Below are positions 1-7,900 of a stretch of 9,431 nucleotides of DNA, piece after piece (position 1 is the stretch's first letter; every line of letters starts with the position of its first letter). The position numbers and the translations under genes were made by a program. The notes under the pieces are model-generated. The model was not told the DNA's origin, did not search any database, and saw only the letters and a program-made list of their open reading frames with translations. The stretch is taken from NCBI GenBank assembly GCA_965372465.1, contig CBDVCK010000132.1:1-9431 (forward strand), read 5' to 3'. The DNA is from GCA-020348445 sp965372465 (GTDB taxonomy: Archaea > Thermoplasmatota > Thermoplasmata > GCA-020350865).

Positions 1-100
1 TTTTGGCCAGGGCTTTGTCGTTTAAATTCGGATGAGTTACAAGGCCCCATATAGTGTTCTGTTCCTTTTTTGTCAGTTTCTTTGGAGACATCAATGACAT
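1..100 (-). CDS. N-terminus of a probable winged helix-turn-helix regulator (partial)
   Basis: An open frame reads leftwards from an ATG at 100 and leaves the window after 33 residues. The visible part begins MSLMSPKKLTKKEQ and goes on through a helix rich in I, W, L and V to a THPNLNDKALAK segment. This looks like helices 1 and 2 of a winged helix-turn-helix domain, where a leucine-rich helix is followed by an 'LNDxxLA' helix. A second ATG at 91 is an alternative start. An AAGGAT purine stretch lies upstream, about 11 bases from the first ATG. The gene is divergent from the aminotransferase at 307, a common layout for a local regulator. The recognition helix and any ligand domain lie outside the window, so family and target cannot be told. 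Confidence 0.5.
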   Translation of the reverse strand, partial: MSLMSPKKLTKKEQNTIWGLVTHPNLNDKALAK

Positions 101-243
101 TATGAGATAATATCCTTATAAGTTTTGTTATAATTGCATGTATTTTGATTGTAAATATACTAAATCGATATGAATTATGCAAAAAACTTCATATTCCGCA
201 TATTTTGGCTTCTTTAGGTATTTTTCCTCAAATATCTTGAAAA

Positions 244-264
244 ACCGAACATAAATCTTTTATG
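244..264 (+). promoter_or_regulatory. Candidate promoter of the aminotransferase gene
   Basis: The AT-rich spacer between the two divergent genes (101-306) contains a purine-rich BRE-like stretch followed by ATAAATCTTTTATG at 251-264. This is a plausible archaeal BRE/TATA pair. A start site about 25 bases further on would leave a short leader that includes the ribosome binding site at 294. Several other AT-rich stretches in the spacer could serve instead, including one for the divergent gene. No clear operator palindrome is visible. Confidence 0.35.
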
Positions 265-293
265 TCACCGGAATATACCGCATGCGAACTTAT

Positions 294-298
294 GGAGG
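294..298 (+). promoter_or_regulatory. Ribosome binding site that fixes the aminotransferase start
   Basis: GGAGG is followed by 8 bases and then ATG at 307. This supports a start at 307, not at the in-frame ATG at 262, which has no comparable site and would add 15 unconserved-looking residues. Confidence 0.75.
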
Positions 299-306
299 CT
301 GAGTTT

Positions 307-1632
307 ATGCAAAAAAAGGCGAAAATTACGATCACCCCTCCGGGACCACGGGCGCGTAAGATGATTTTGCGGGATCATAAATTCCTGGCAACAGCCACTA
401 AAACCTCTCCCATTGCCGCAAAGCGTGCCAGAGGAGCCATGGTCGAGGATGTCGATGGAAACACCTATGTGGATTTCACAAGCGGTGTGGCTGTTGTAAA
501 TGTGGGTCACTGCCATCCGAAAGTTGTGGAAGCGGTTTCGAGGCAGGCTGCTGATTTGATGCATTTTGCGGGAACTGACTTTTACTACGATGCCCAAAAT
601 GACCTTGCCGAGACACTTACCAAAATTACCCCGGGAAAATTTGCAAAAAAAGTTTTTTTCGTAAACAGCGGAACTGAGGCAAATGAATGTGCAATCAAGC
701 TTGCCAAGTGGTCAACGAAAAAGAATCAATTTGTGGGGTTTATCAACGCCTTTCACGGAAGAACAATGGGTTCGCTTTCTTTAACAGCCTCCAAGATCGT
801 GCAAAGACAAAGATATTTTCCCGCAATGCCGGGTGTGACAAGTATTCCATATGCCTACTGCTATCGATGCAGGTACAAATTGGAGTATCCGGATTGTGAT
901 ATCTGGTGTGCCAAGATTTTGGAGGAAGTCTATTTTGACAGCGTGGTTCCCCCGGATGAGATTGCAGCCCTTTTCATCGAGCCTGTTCAGGGGGAGGGAG
1001 GGTACATCGTTCCCCCGAAAGAGTTCATGCAAGAAATAAGAAATATCACCAAAAAACACAAGATAATCATGGTGGATGATGAGGTCCAGGCAGGTTTCGG
1101 TAGAACCGGAAAGATGTTTGCAATAGAGCATTTTGGAATTGAGCCTGAAGTCCTTTCACTGGCCAAGGGTATGGGCTCCGGGATGCCCATAGGCGCCACA
1201 GTGTTCGATGCTAAGTACGATTTCGGTGTTTCCGGGGCGCATTCAAACACCTACGGCGGCAATCTCGTTGCCTGTGCATCTGCATTGGCTACAATAGATA
1301 TTATTAAAAAGGAAAACCTGGTATCACGGGCAGAAAGACTGGGGGTCCATGTTTCCAAGCGATTATACGAGATGATGGACAGATACCAGTTAATCGGCGA
1401 TGTTCGGGGTCTTGGTCTAATGCAGGCAGTGGAATTTGTGAAAAGCAGAAAGACCAAGAAACCTGCAGTAAAAGAGGCGGATAAAATACTTGAGAAAGCT
1501 TACAAAAACGGCCTGATTCTGCTGCCCTGCGGAACCTCGGGCATCAGGTTCATTCCTCCACTGGTAATTGAAGAATCCCAGCTTGACCAGGGACTGGACA
1601 TCTTTGAGAAGGCACTTGCAGGCGTCAAATAG
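307..1632 (+). CDS. Class III PLP aminotransferase (4-aminobutyrate/ornithine/acetylornithine type)
   Basis: This 441-residue protein is a normal length for fold-type I, class III aminotransferases, which move an amino group (often a terminal one) to 2-oxoglutarate using pyridoxal phosphate. Visible landmarks are NSGTEA at 120-125 (cofactor phosphate site), VDDEVQAGFGRTG with the family Asp at 258 (pairs with the pyridine nitrogen), and LAKGMGSGMPIGA with the Schiff-base Lys at 287. The N-terminal GxxxxDxDGNxYVDFTSG region is also typical. A segment with four cysteines (185, 188, 197, 201; CX2C-X8-CX3C) lies where many archaeal members of the 4-aminobutyrate-type group carry an insertion. The substrate cannot be read from the sequence: 4-aminobutyrate, ornithine, lysine or a related diamine are all possible. 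The saccharopine-pathway genes converging from the right suggest amino acid breakdown, by context only. The stop overlaps the converging gene by 8 bp. It is likely controlled from the spacer shared with the divergent regulator-like gene. Confidence 0.88.
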   Translation: MQKKAKITITPPGPRARKMILRDHKFLATATKTSPIAAKRARGAMVEDVDGNTYVDFTSGVAVVNVGHCHPKVVEAVSRQAADLMHFAGTDFYYDAQNDLAETLTKITPGKFAKKVFFVNSGTEANECAIKLAKWSTKKNQFVGFINAFHGRTMGSLSLTASKIVQRQRYFPAMPGVTSIPYAYCYRCRYKLEYPDCDIWCAKILEEVYFDSVVPPDEIAALFIEPVQGEGGYIVPPKEFMQEIRNITKKHKIIMVDDEVQAGFGRTGKMFAIEHFGIEPEVLSLAKGMGSGMPIGATVFDAKYDFGVSGAHSNTYGGNLVACASALATIDIIKKENLVSRAERLGVHVSKRLYEMMDRYQLIGDVRGLGLMQAVEFVKSRKTKKPAVKEADKILEKAYKNGLILLPCGTSGIRFIPPLVIEESQLDQGLDIFEKALAGVK

Positions 1633-2953
1633 GAACCGCGTTTTCCCTATACTTTATGTTATTTTCTTCCAGTTCATCAAGTATGGGGTTGTATATTTCG
1701 GGTTTTGTGGGGATATGCACCCCTCTCAGGTTGATTTTCCCTTGCAAAACCAACTTGCAGGCAATTGCACAGGGAATGCTCACTGTTCTTGCAATAGAGG
1801 TATCACCACCCGGTATCCCAAAGTCCAACAACGTGGAGGTTATGTACTCCTTTCTATCGGGATACTCGGCTGTAAATTCGTGAAGCATGACCACCATGTC
1901 CTTGTCGTTTTCCTCCATGGACATCTTTTTCAAGGACTGGACATTGAGATAATCAAGCGGATTGTCCTTATCTGAGGGTAACGGCTCTTCACTAAATAGG
2001 CCCAGCCATTCCAGCCGTTTTATGGCAGCCGAATAGGTTGGGAGTCCAAGGAATTGGGCCGTCAATCTCGGAACATCGCTTTTGGGGTCCACGCCAATTA
2101 ATTTTGCAGTGAGCTCGCCAAAGGTCTTACCTGAAAAACCCTCCACCGGTCTATCACTCAACCACCCCAATGCAACTATGCTTCTTAGGGTTTCACACCA
2201 GCCCACGTTTCTGAATGTGCCGCGGTATACGGTCTTTGCATTGTGAAGGCCGTAGATTTTCTTGTACGGCAGGGAATTCCTGTTTGGATAGTTCTCGAAT
2301 GTCCCCACACCGGGTACATCCTGTAGGTAATAATTCTCAAAGAGCTCCTCTCCAGGAATGGAAACCTCCTCTCCATCCTCCAGCCACTTTGCGGCGTTGC
2401 GGGAGGCAAGAAGCACCCCCTTTGGAGACCAGGAGAATTTGTATCCGAAGGGATTGTTGTTTGCATCAAATGCAGGCAGGGCACCTGTTGTGGATCTGAA
2501 GCTTGTGACTTTACCTCCCCCTTCCTCAACCTTATGAATTATTCTCATGGCAGACATATGATCTATACCAGGGTCCAATCCTGACTCGTTCAAAATGATA
2601 ATACCTGCATCCCGGGCATCGTCATCAAGTGCCCTCATGGTGTCGCTGACATAGGATGTCGTTACCATGTTCAATTTATGCTTGATGCAGAGTTTGGCCA
2701 CAGTTACATGATGCACATATGGCAGTAGGCTCACAACAAGATCAGCAGGTAAGATAAGGTGCTCAAGCTTCTTTATATCATCAGGGTTTTCCACATCCAA
2801 AGCCTCGCTTGAGCCTTTTGGATGACCGTCTATTATCCTGTCCGCCTTGCTCTGGGTTCTGCTTGCTACCTTGACATCAAAACCGCTGTCAAGAAGATAC
2901 CGAACAAGTGGTCGTGCAACAAGTCCCGCTCCCAATACCAAAACATTGTTCAT
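1625..2953 (-). CDS. Saccharopine dehydrogenase, glutamate-forming (SDH)
   Basis: This 442-residue cytosolic oxidoreductase is predicted to oxidise saccharopine to glutamate plus 2-aminoadipate 6-semialdehyde with NAD(P)+, the second step of lysine breakdown by the saccharopine route. An N-terminal Rossmann fold shows GAGLVA at 8-13 directly after the first strand. Family-typical segments follow: SLLPYV (75-80), NMVTTSYVS (about 95-103), GLDPGIDHM (125-133) and YKFSWSPKGVL (171-181), closely matching the SDH half of animal AASS as I know it. The C-terminal half forms the substrate domain. GGAGG at 2961-2965, 7 bases before the ATG, fixes the start. The gene follows the lysine-ketoglutarate reductase gene by 64 bp on the same strand, so co-transcription is likely, although a TATATG stretch in the gap could be a promoter of its own. 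Its end overlaps the converging aminotransferase by 8 bp. The reverse (biosynthetic) direction is possible but less likely beside the lysine-forming-type reductase. Confidence 0.9.
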   Translation of the reverse strand: MNNVLVLGAGLVARPLVRYLLDSGFDVKVASRTQSKADRIIDGHPKGSSEALDVENPDDIKKLEHLILPADLVVSLLPYVHHVTVAKLCIKHKLNMVTTSYVSDTMRALDDDARDAGIIILNESGLDPGIDHMSAMRIIHKVEEGGGKVTSFRSTTGALPAFDANNNPFGYKFSWSPKGVLLASRNAAKWLEDGEEVSIPGEELFENYYLQDVPGVGTFENYPNRNSLPYKKIYGLHNAKTVYRGTFRNVGWCETLRSIVALGWLSDRPVEGFSGKTFGELTAKLIGVDPKSDVPRLTAQFLGLPTYSAAIKRLEWLGLFSEEPLPSDKDNPLDYLNVQSLKKMSMEENDKDMVVMLHEFTAEYPDRKEYITSTLLDFGIPGGDTSIARTVSIPCAIACKLVLQGKINLRGVHIPTKPEIYNPILDELEENNIKYRENAVPI

Positions 2954-2960
2954 TCATATG

Positions 2961-2965
2961 CCTCC
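2961..2965 (-). promoter_or_regulatory. Ribosome binding site of the saccharopine dehydrogenase gene
   Basis: On the minus strand GGAGG stands 7 bases before the ATG at 2953. It supports this start and shows that the gene can be translated independently of the upstream reductase gene. Confidence 0.75.
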
Positions 2966-3017
2966 ATGTGTGGGAGTGCATATATGTTTTAGGTAATAGG
3001 ATTTTCGCAGTTATTCT

Positions 3018-4325
3018 TCACAAGAATTTCTCAAGGTATTTGTAATCGGGCGTGAGCTCGCCGTGATACAATATCACGGCTTTCCGGATCGGGGGAGGCA
3101 ACTTCAATTCCCCAAAACTCATGGAAAAGTCTGCCTTAGCTATCTCGGGAATGAACTGGAAAAGGGTATCGCCGAACTGCTTCGAGGACTCCTTGGGGAG
3201 CTCGCACGGAAGGTTGTCTACTGCCATGATCACAATACCTCTACCAGATACACCATCTGTGATCTTATCTTCAATGGGATCGTACACGAATGTGGGATTG
3301 TCAATCTCGGTTGCTTTTTCCGTAAACTCGATTGCACCATCGATGTCACAGCTTATGTCCCCGATGATCTTCAGTTTCGGCTCTCCCCCTTCAAACATCC
3401 TCTTTGCAAGCTCCTTCGTAACCAGTCTCGGATATGGCCTGTCCCAGTAGATGCAGTTCATAAGTATAGTGAGATGTGGAACATGTTTTGGGAATATTCC
3501 CTTGTATTTTTCGGGATGGTCGTAGTAGTCCTGTAATTCAAATTCATAGTCAGGGGAAGCAGGCTCCACCATATGCCATTCTTTAAACACCACCTTGTAG
3601 ACCATCTTGTTTGAGAATTCCCCATTTTCCATGAAACTGGCCAGATCCTCCGGGGGAATCTCCTGAACCGGTAAGCAGCCGAGAACCTCCTGGCAGCCCC
3701 TTGAAACATTGCCATATCCTGCAAAGCCCACAACCAGGGGGACTATTTCTTGCGGGAGTCCTTCATTTTTTATTCTTTCTCCTACCTTCGTAACTTCCTC
3801 TTTCATTTCAATGTGATCCTTGTACAAGTAAGAATGCGTAATTGAGGAAATAGGATTTCCCAATCCTTCTGATTTGAGTCTCTCTCCAAAGGCAGCCAGC
3901 GTGTTTGTCATACCTGCAAGACCTGCCCAATTTCCAAAGAAAATCATGCGAAAGCCTTTTTCGTTTACGATTTTTTCGTAGTCAATGAGGTTGCATTTCA
4001 GTTCCATCATTTTTTTCAAAAGCGGCATATTGTGTTCCTGGCCTTTTATGACATGGGCAAAGAACACGTACGTCTTTTCGGGTAAAAGCAGGTTCATGGG
4101 AACCTCTTTAATCGCAAATATGGTTTTACACGAGCTAAGGTCCTCCTGGATTTTTCCTCCAGCTTTTACGTATTCATCATCCGAATAAGCGCGTATCTCC
4201 GAGGGTTGAACAACTACCTCTACACCGTGTTCATCTTTCAGTTTCTTTACCTGATTGGGTATTAGGGGAACCCGTCTTTCCCATTTGTTCTTGTCTTCCC
4301 TTCTAATTCCGATACATGCGTTCAT
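3018..4325 (-). CDS. Lysine-2-oxoglutarate reductase (LKR; saccharopine dehydrogenase, lysine-forming type)
   Basis: This 435-residue enzyme is predicted to condense lysine with 2-oxoglutarate and reduce the product to saccharopine with NAD(P)H, the first step of the saccharopine route. It belongs to the alanine dehydrogenase/transhydrogenase-like fold. The N-terminus IGIRREDKNKWERRVPL (5-21), then YVKAGG (52-57), NLIDYEKIV (112-120), GNWAGLAGM (131-139), the Rossmann loop GFAGYGNVSRG (200-210), CIYWDRPYPRLVT (291-303), GDISCDIDGAIEF (322-334) and VDNLPCELP (369-377) track the LKR half of animal and plant AASS block for block. The start is the ATG at 4325, because AGGTGA at 4331-4336 lies 5 bases before it; an in-frame GTG three codons upstream would sit inside that site. 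It lies 33 bp after the stress-protein gene and 64 bp before the SDH gene, so the three probably form an operon. LKR followed by SDH is the domain order of the fused eukaryotic enzyme. Confidence 0.92.
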   Translation of the reverse strand: MNACIGIRREDKNKWERRVPLIPNQVKKLKDEHGVEVVVQPSEIRAYSDDEYVKAGGKIQEDLSSCKTIFAIKEVPMNLLLPEKTYVFFAHVIKGQEHNMPLLKKMMELKCNLIDYEKIVNEKGFRMIFFGNWAGLAGMTNTLAAFGERLKSEGLGNPISSITHSYLYKDHIEMKEEVTKVGERIKNEGLPQEIVPLVVGFAGYGNVSRGCQEVLGCLPVQEIPPEDLASFMENGEFSNKMVYKVVFKEWHMVEPASPDYEFELQDYYDHPEKYKGIFPKHVPHLTILMNCIYWDRPYPRLVTKELAKRMFEGGEPKLKIIGDISCDIDGAIEFTEKATEIDNPTFVYDPIEDKITDGVSGRGIVIMAVDNLPCELPKESSKQFGDTLFQFIPEIAKADFSMSFGELKLPPPIRKAVILYHGELTPDYKYLEKFL

Positions 4326-4358
4326 GCAAATCACCTATATTCAATGTGGGATGTAAAA

Positions 4359-4829
4359 TCAATCCGGTTTCTGCCTGATCAGGAGAACAGGACATTTGGC
4401 GTGTCTTGCCACCTTGTCGGCAACACTTCCCAAAAGAAGGTCCGTCATGCAGCTTCTGCCCAGGGCGGATACTACGATTATATCGTACTCATCTGAGAGC
4501 TTGGATATCATATCTGCAGGGTGTCCTTCGATTATCTTTGTAGTGACCGAAACACCCATCTTTTCCCCTTCTTCCTTTACAAAGTCAACAGCTTCCCGGG
4601 CCATTCTTTCCAGTCCCTTGTACAAATTCGACTCCTTCATCTCTGGAGGCTCTACTGCTATCATATCTCCAACTGCAAGCATCTCCCCAAGATAGTGCGG
4701 ATGGTCTATCACATGAAGGGCTGTAACCTCGGCATCTATGAGTTTGGCAAGACTCAGGCCTTTCAGGGCGGCGTAACGTGCGTCCTTTGAGCCGTCAGTA
4801 GGAATCAGAATCTTATTATATTCTTTCAA
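4359..4829 (-). CDS. Universal stress protein (UspA family)
   Basis: This single-domain 156-residue protein has the usual Usp length and fold. KILIPTDGSKDA (6-17) is the first strand and nucleotide-contacting Asp loop, YDIIVVSALGRS (115-126) is the fourth strand, and LLLGSVADKVARHAKCPVLLIR (131-152) is the C-terminal block. The ATP motif of ATP-binding Usp proteins is G-2x-G-9x-G(S/T). Here the second and third glycines are present (124, then GS at 134-135), but the first is replaced by Ser121, so ATP binding is uncertain. The start is taken as TTG at 4829, because GAGGTG lies 6 bases before it at 4836-4841. An in-frame ATG at 4865 lies inside the 20-bp direct repeat and has no such site. It is the first gene of the likely operon with LKR and SDH. 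It sits 82 bp downstream of the KAP gene on the same strand, so readthrough from KAP could also feed it. A regulatory role in lysine catabolism is only inferred from position. Confidence 0.88.
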   Translation of the reverse strand: MKEYNKILIPTDGSKDARYAALKGLSLAKLIDAEVTALHVIDHPHYLGEMLAVGDMIAVEPPEMKESNLYKGLERMAREAVDFVKEEGEKMGVSVTTKIIEGHPADMISKLSDEYDIIVVSALGRSCMTDLLLGSVADKVARHAKCPVLLIRQKPD

Positions 4830-4835
4830 GAAATA

Positions 4836-4841
4836 CACCTC
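4836..4841 (-). promoter_or_regulatory. Ribosome binding site choosing a TTG start for the stress protein
   Basis: The minus strand reads GAGGTG, six bases, then TTG at 4829, followed by KEYNKILIPTDGS, the usual beginning of a Usp domain. The site decides against the upstream ATG at 4865. Confidence 0.65.
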
Positions 4842-4857
4842 GAATCGTGTATAGGAT

Positions 4858-4877
4858 TTCTGCATAAAATGGTTTCG
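4858..4877 (-). repeat. Left copy of a perfect 20-bp direct repeat (in the uspA-operon leader/promoter)
   Basis: The plus-strand sequence ttctgcataaaatggtttcg is identical to 8983-9002, and the match stops abruptly on both sides (t against a on each flank). On the minus strand it reads CGAAACC followed by ATTTTATG, which resembles a BRE plus TATA box. It ends 29 bases upstream of the stress-protein start codon, so it may itself hold that operon's core promoter. It lies 34 bp beyond the stop of the KAP gene. It could be a recombination/attachment site, a target duplication, or a shared promoter element. Confidence 0.85.
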
Positions 4878-4911
4878 TTGCGGAGATTGAAAATCCCAGG
4901 GGATGGATTAT

Positions 4912-7900
4912 TTACCAGAGGCCCATTCCTTCGTATCTACCAATGGACTCTTTCTTACCAAGAACTTTTCGGAATTTACACGATTTTTCCCAATTTTGTA
5001 TGTTCCAGCCGTATGTTTTAAGATATGAATCCCAATCATCATTAGCAGTTTGTTCGTTAATTTCTCCTTCTTGTTGTCGGTCACATAAATATTGTGCTTT
5101 TACTTCCATGAAGGCGAGTGTAGATATCACTCTCTCCTCCATTTTTCCGTTTTTTACTACCTTCGCCTTTTCCTCAAGTCTCAACTCTTTTTTCAGCTCT
5201 TTGTCGATCTCATCGAGTTTGCGCTTTTCCCTTAGATAGTCTGTTGTCTGCGGCCAGAGAATATTTAGTTGAACGAATTTAGAAATCGTTTCGTCCGATG
5301 GCATATCTTCATCCTGAAGAAACTTGTCAGAGGATATGAAATGACGATGTATGAGCATGAATCGGAGCAAGTTCAAATATCGTTTAGTTTGCCGAGGATT
5401 CGAAAGAAATTCAGGGTCTGTTTCCTGAAGGATTCTGAGGGTATCCAGGTTGTCCGTGGTAATTACCTTGGAATATACTTGTTTGCTTGCTTCTGCGATT
5501 TCCTCATTGTTTTCAGGACACTCTTTATTCAATTCAGCCAGCTTCGGGAGTTGGGCATTAGCTGGTAATGGTCGAAGTATATTTGTATAACGTTTAATTA
5601 TTTCATTTTTAATAAATTCCTTAATTTCAGGCTCTATCTCAGGAAAGTTATGAAACAGTTCCTTTGCTTTGGTATTTAACTGTTTAAAATCCGTTATTTC
5701 TCTTATCATATTATCATAAAGTTTACCCCTCACATTTTTTGCAGCTTCGTCAATTTCATCTTCATCATTCTCGTACTTCTCTTTAAGATAATCAGTAATC
5801 TTATTGACCTGTTTAATATCCTTAATTTCACTACCTTTAATTTCATTTAGAAGGTTTGTATATGCTCCAATCCTGTCATATCTGAGATCTATTGACCATC
5901 TATCGTATATTTTTATTTTCTCTCTTTCCCTTGCCTCAGCAATGATGATTTTCTCCCACTCCTTTCTATCTTCGTCCAAATCGCTTTCTTGAATAGAACT
6001 TATTAACTTTCCTGCCTCATTTTCTATCTTATCGATACCCTTTTCCCAGCTCGCTAATATGTCCTTTTCCTTACCAAGTATTTTTTGATACCTTTTTACT
6101 CTCTCATCTCTTCGAATTCGCTCAATGATATCGGAGTCTTCAGGAAAGCTTTCACATAGTTTTTTTGCCTTTTTATCTACATCATCAAGGGTTTTTACAC
6201 TCTCTAATTCCTTTGGATATATTTTCTTTCGTACTTCTTTGCGATCTTTTTCAATTATGTCACGATCGGCGCTGAATTTTTCTCGCATGCCTTCAGCTAT
6301 TGCATCAAGCCCTTTGATGTCTTTGACTTTTTCTAACTCTTTTGGATATAAAATCTTCCTGACTTCCCTGCTTGCCTGTATAATTTCATCCGAATCCTTG
6401 CCTTTTTTCCTATCAAGTAACCTATAAGTCCTCCTTTCCAAGTCATCGAGGTTCCTGGCTCTCGAAAGTGATGTCATGTAACGTTCCATCTTTAATTGTT
6501 TATAGAAACTTTCAGAATCATATGAAATATGATCACTAAAATCGTCATAATATTTTTTCACTTCTGCCATTTCGCAGGCATTTTCTATATAATCCCTATC
6601 CTCCGGATATTTAATGATAAGCTCTTCTTTCAGCGCTTTCAACTCTTCTTTGCTCGAAATTTTTTCCAGCTCAATTGGATACATGTTTTTTCTCATTTCT
6701 TTGCTAATTTGATCGATTATATTTTTAGCTAAAGGATACTCACTAAGCAGCCAATCTTTTTGCTCCTCCAAGGTGTCAAGATCCTTTGCGTTTTCAGTAA
6801 GGTATTTGTTGAATTTTTCGATATTCTCCTTTCCCTTCCCTGTTGGAGAGGGCAGGTCTAACATGCTATGAGTGAACTCTTTGATGCCCATTTCGGTTGG
6901 TTGTGGAATGACCAGTGGAAGTTGGATAATCTTGTTGGTGAATCGGATACCTAAGGAGACTGGCTCTTCGATTAATGAGGCTTCTTTTATTTTATTAATA
7001 ACATCTTCGTTTTTTGCCTCGATCGCAGCTGCCACCATGGAGGGTTCCATCCCGATTACAAATATACACTTGTCAAAGTCGCCTGAAAGGAATAGATTTA
7101 TGGCATCAACAACATCTGCAACAGTATGTGGAGCACATCGATCAAGGTCGTCAAGGAAGATCACCAATGGATTCTCATCACTTATTTTTTCGATCTCGGC
7201 TGCACGTTCTAACGCTTTTTTTACATCATTTTCTATAAAATGTAAGAATCCCATTTTTCCCTTGTAATCGGGTTTGCTTAAGACATCTTTAAAAGTATCA
7301 TCAATTTCTTTATCCAATTCTTTGACCTTGACGGAATATCCATGAACAATGCCGATGGCAGGGCCTAAAAGGGCGACTATCTGGGCAATAATTACCTCAA
7401 GCCCAAACCCAAAATAGGCTGCACCTGCAGCAAGTGAACACATTACAGGCCATGGAAGGAATCTGGAAGGAACTCGCTTCCAAGCTACTTTATTGATCCT
7501 ATGTTGTATTTCTGAGATTTCCTCATCGGTTTTATTGAACTTGAGCCAAAAGAGTTCCCTTTCTTCTGGTTCCATACGATCTGTAAGCTGGGTGATAATG
7601 TTGTCTGCCATAGCCGCCCAGATTTGTTCATCAGATTGATACTTCCATACATTAAACCAAACTGTTATTCTAGGAGGTATTTTGTACTTCTCTCCTTTGT
7701 CGGTTGATCTAGCTCTCTTTTCTTCTTGTATCTCTTTCGATTTAAAAATGTTGTAAATGAATTTAGTTAATCTTCCAGCACGTTCTAATTTGAGCTGCTT
7801 TTTTTGTCTTTTTTCCTGTTCTTTATATTCACTATGAATAGCACGAACAAGGTTCCTAAGCTCCTTATATGTAATATATTTAAAATCCTTCCCACTTCCG

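Noticed and set aside
1568..1975. 135-codon open frame on the plus strand
   Set aside because: It is antisense to the well-supported saccharopine dehydrogenase and overlaps the aminotransferase end in another frame.
4885..4912. Terminator hairpin after the KAP stop
   Set aside because: The AATCC/GGATT pairing is short and lacks a T-tract. Archaeal termination does not rely on such hairpins.
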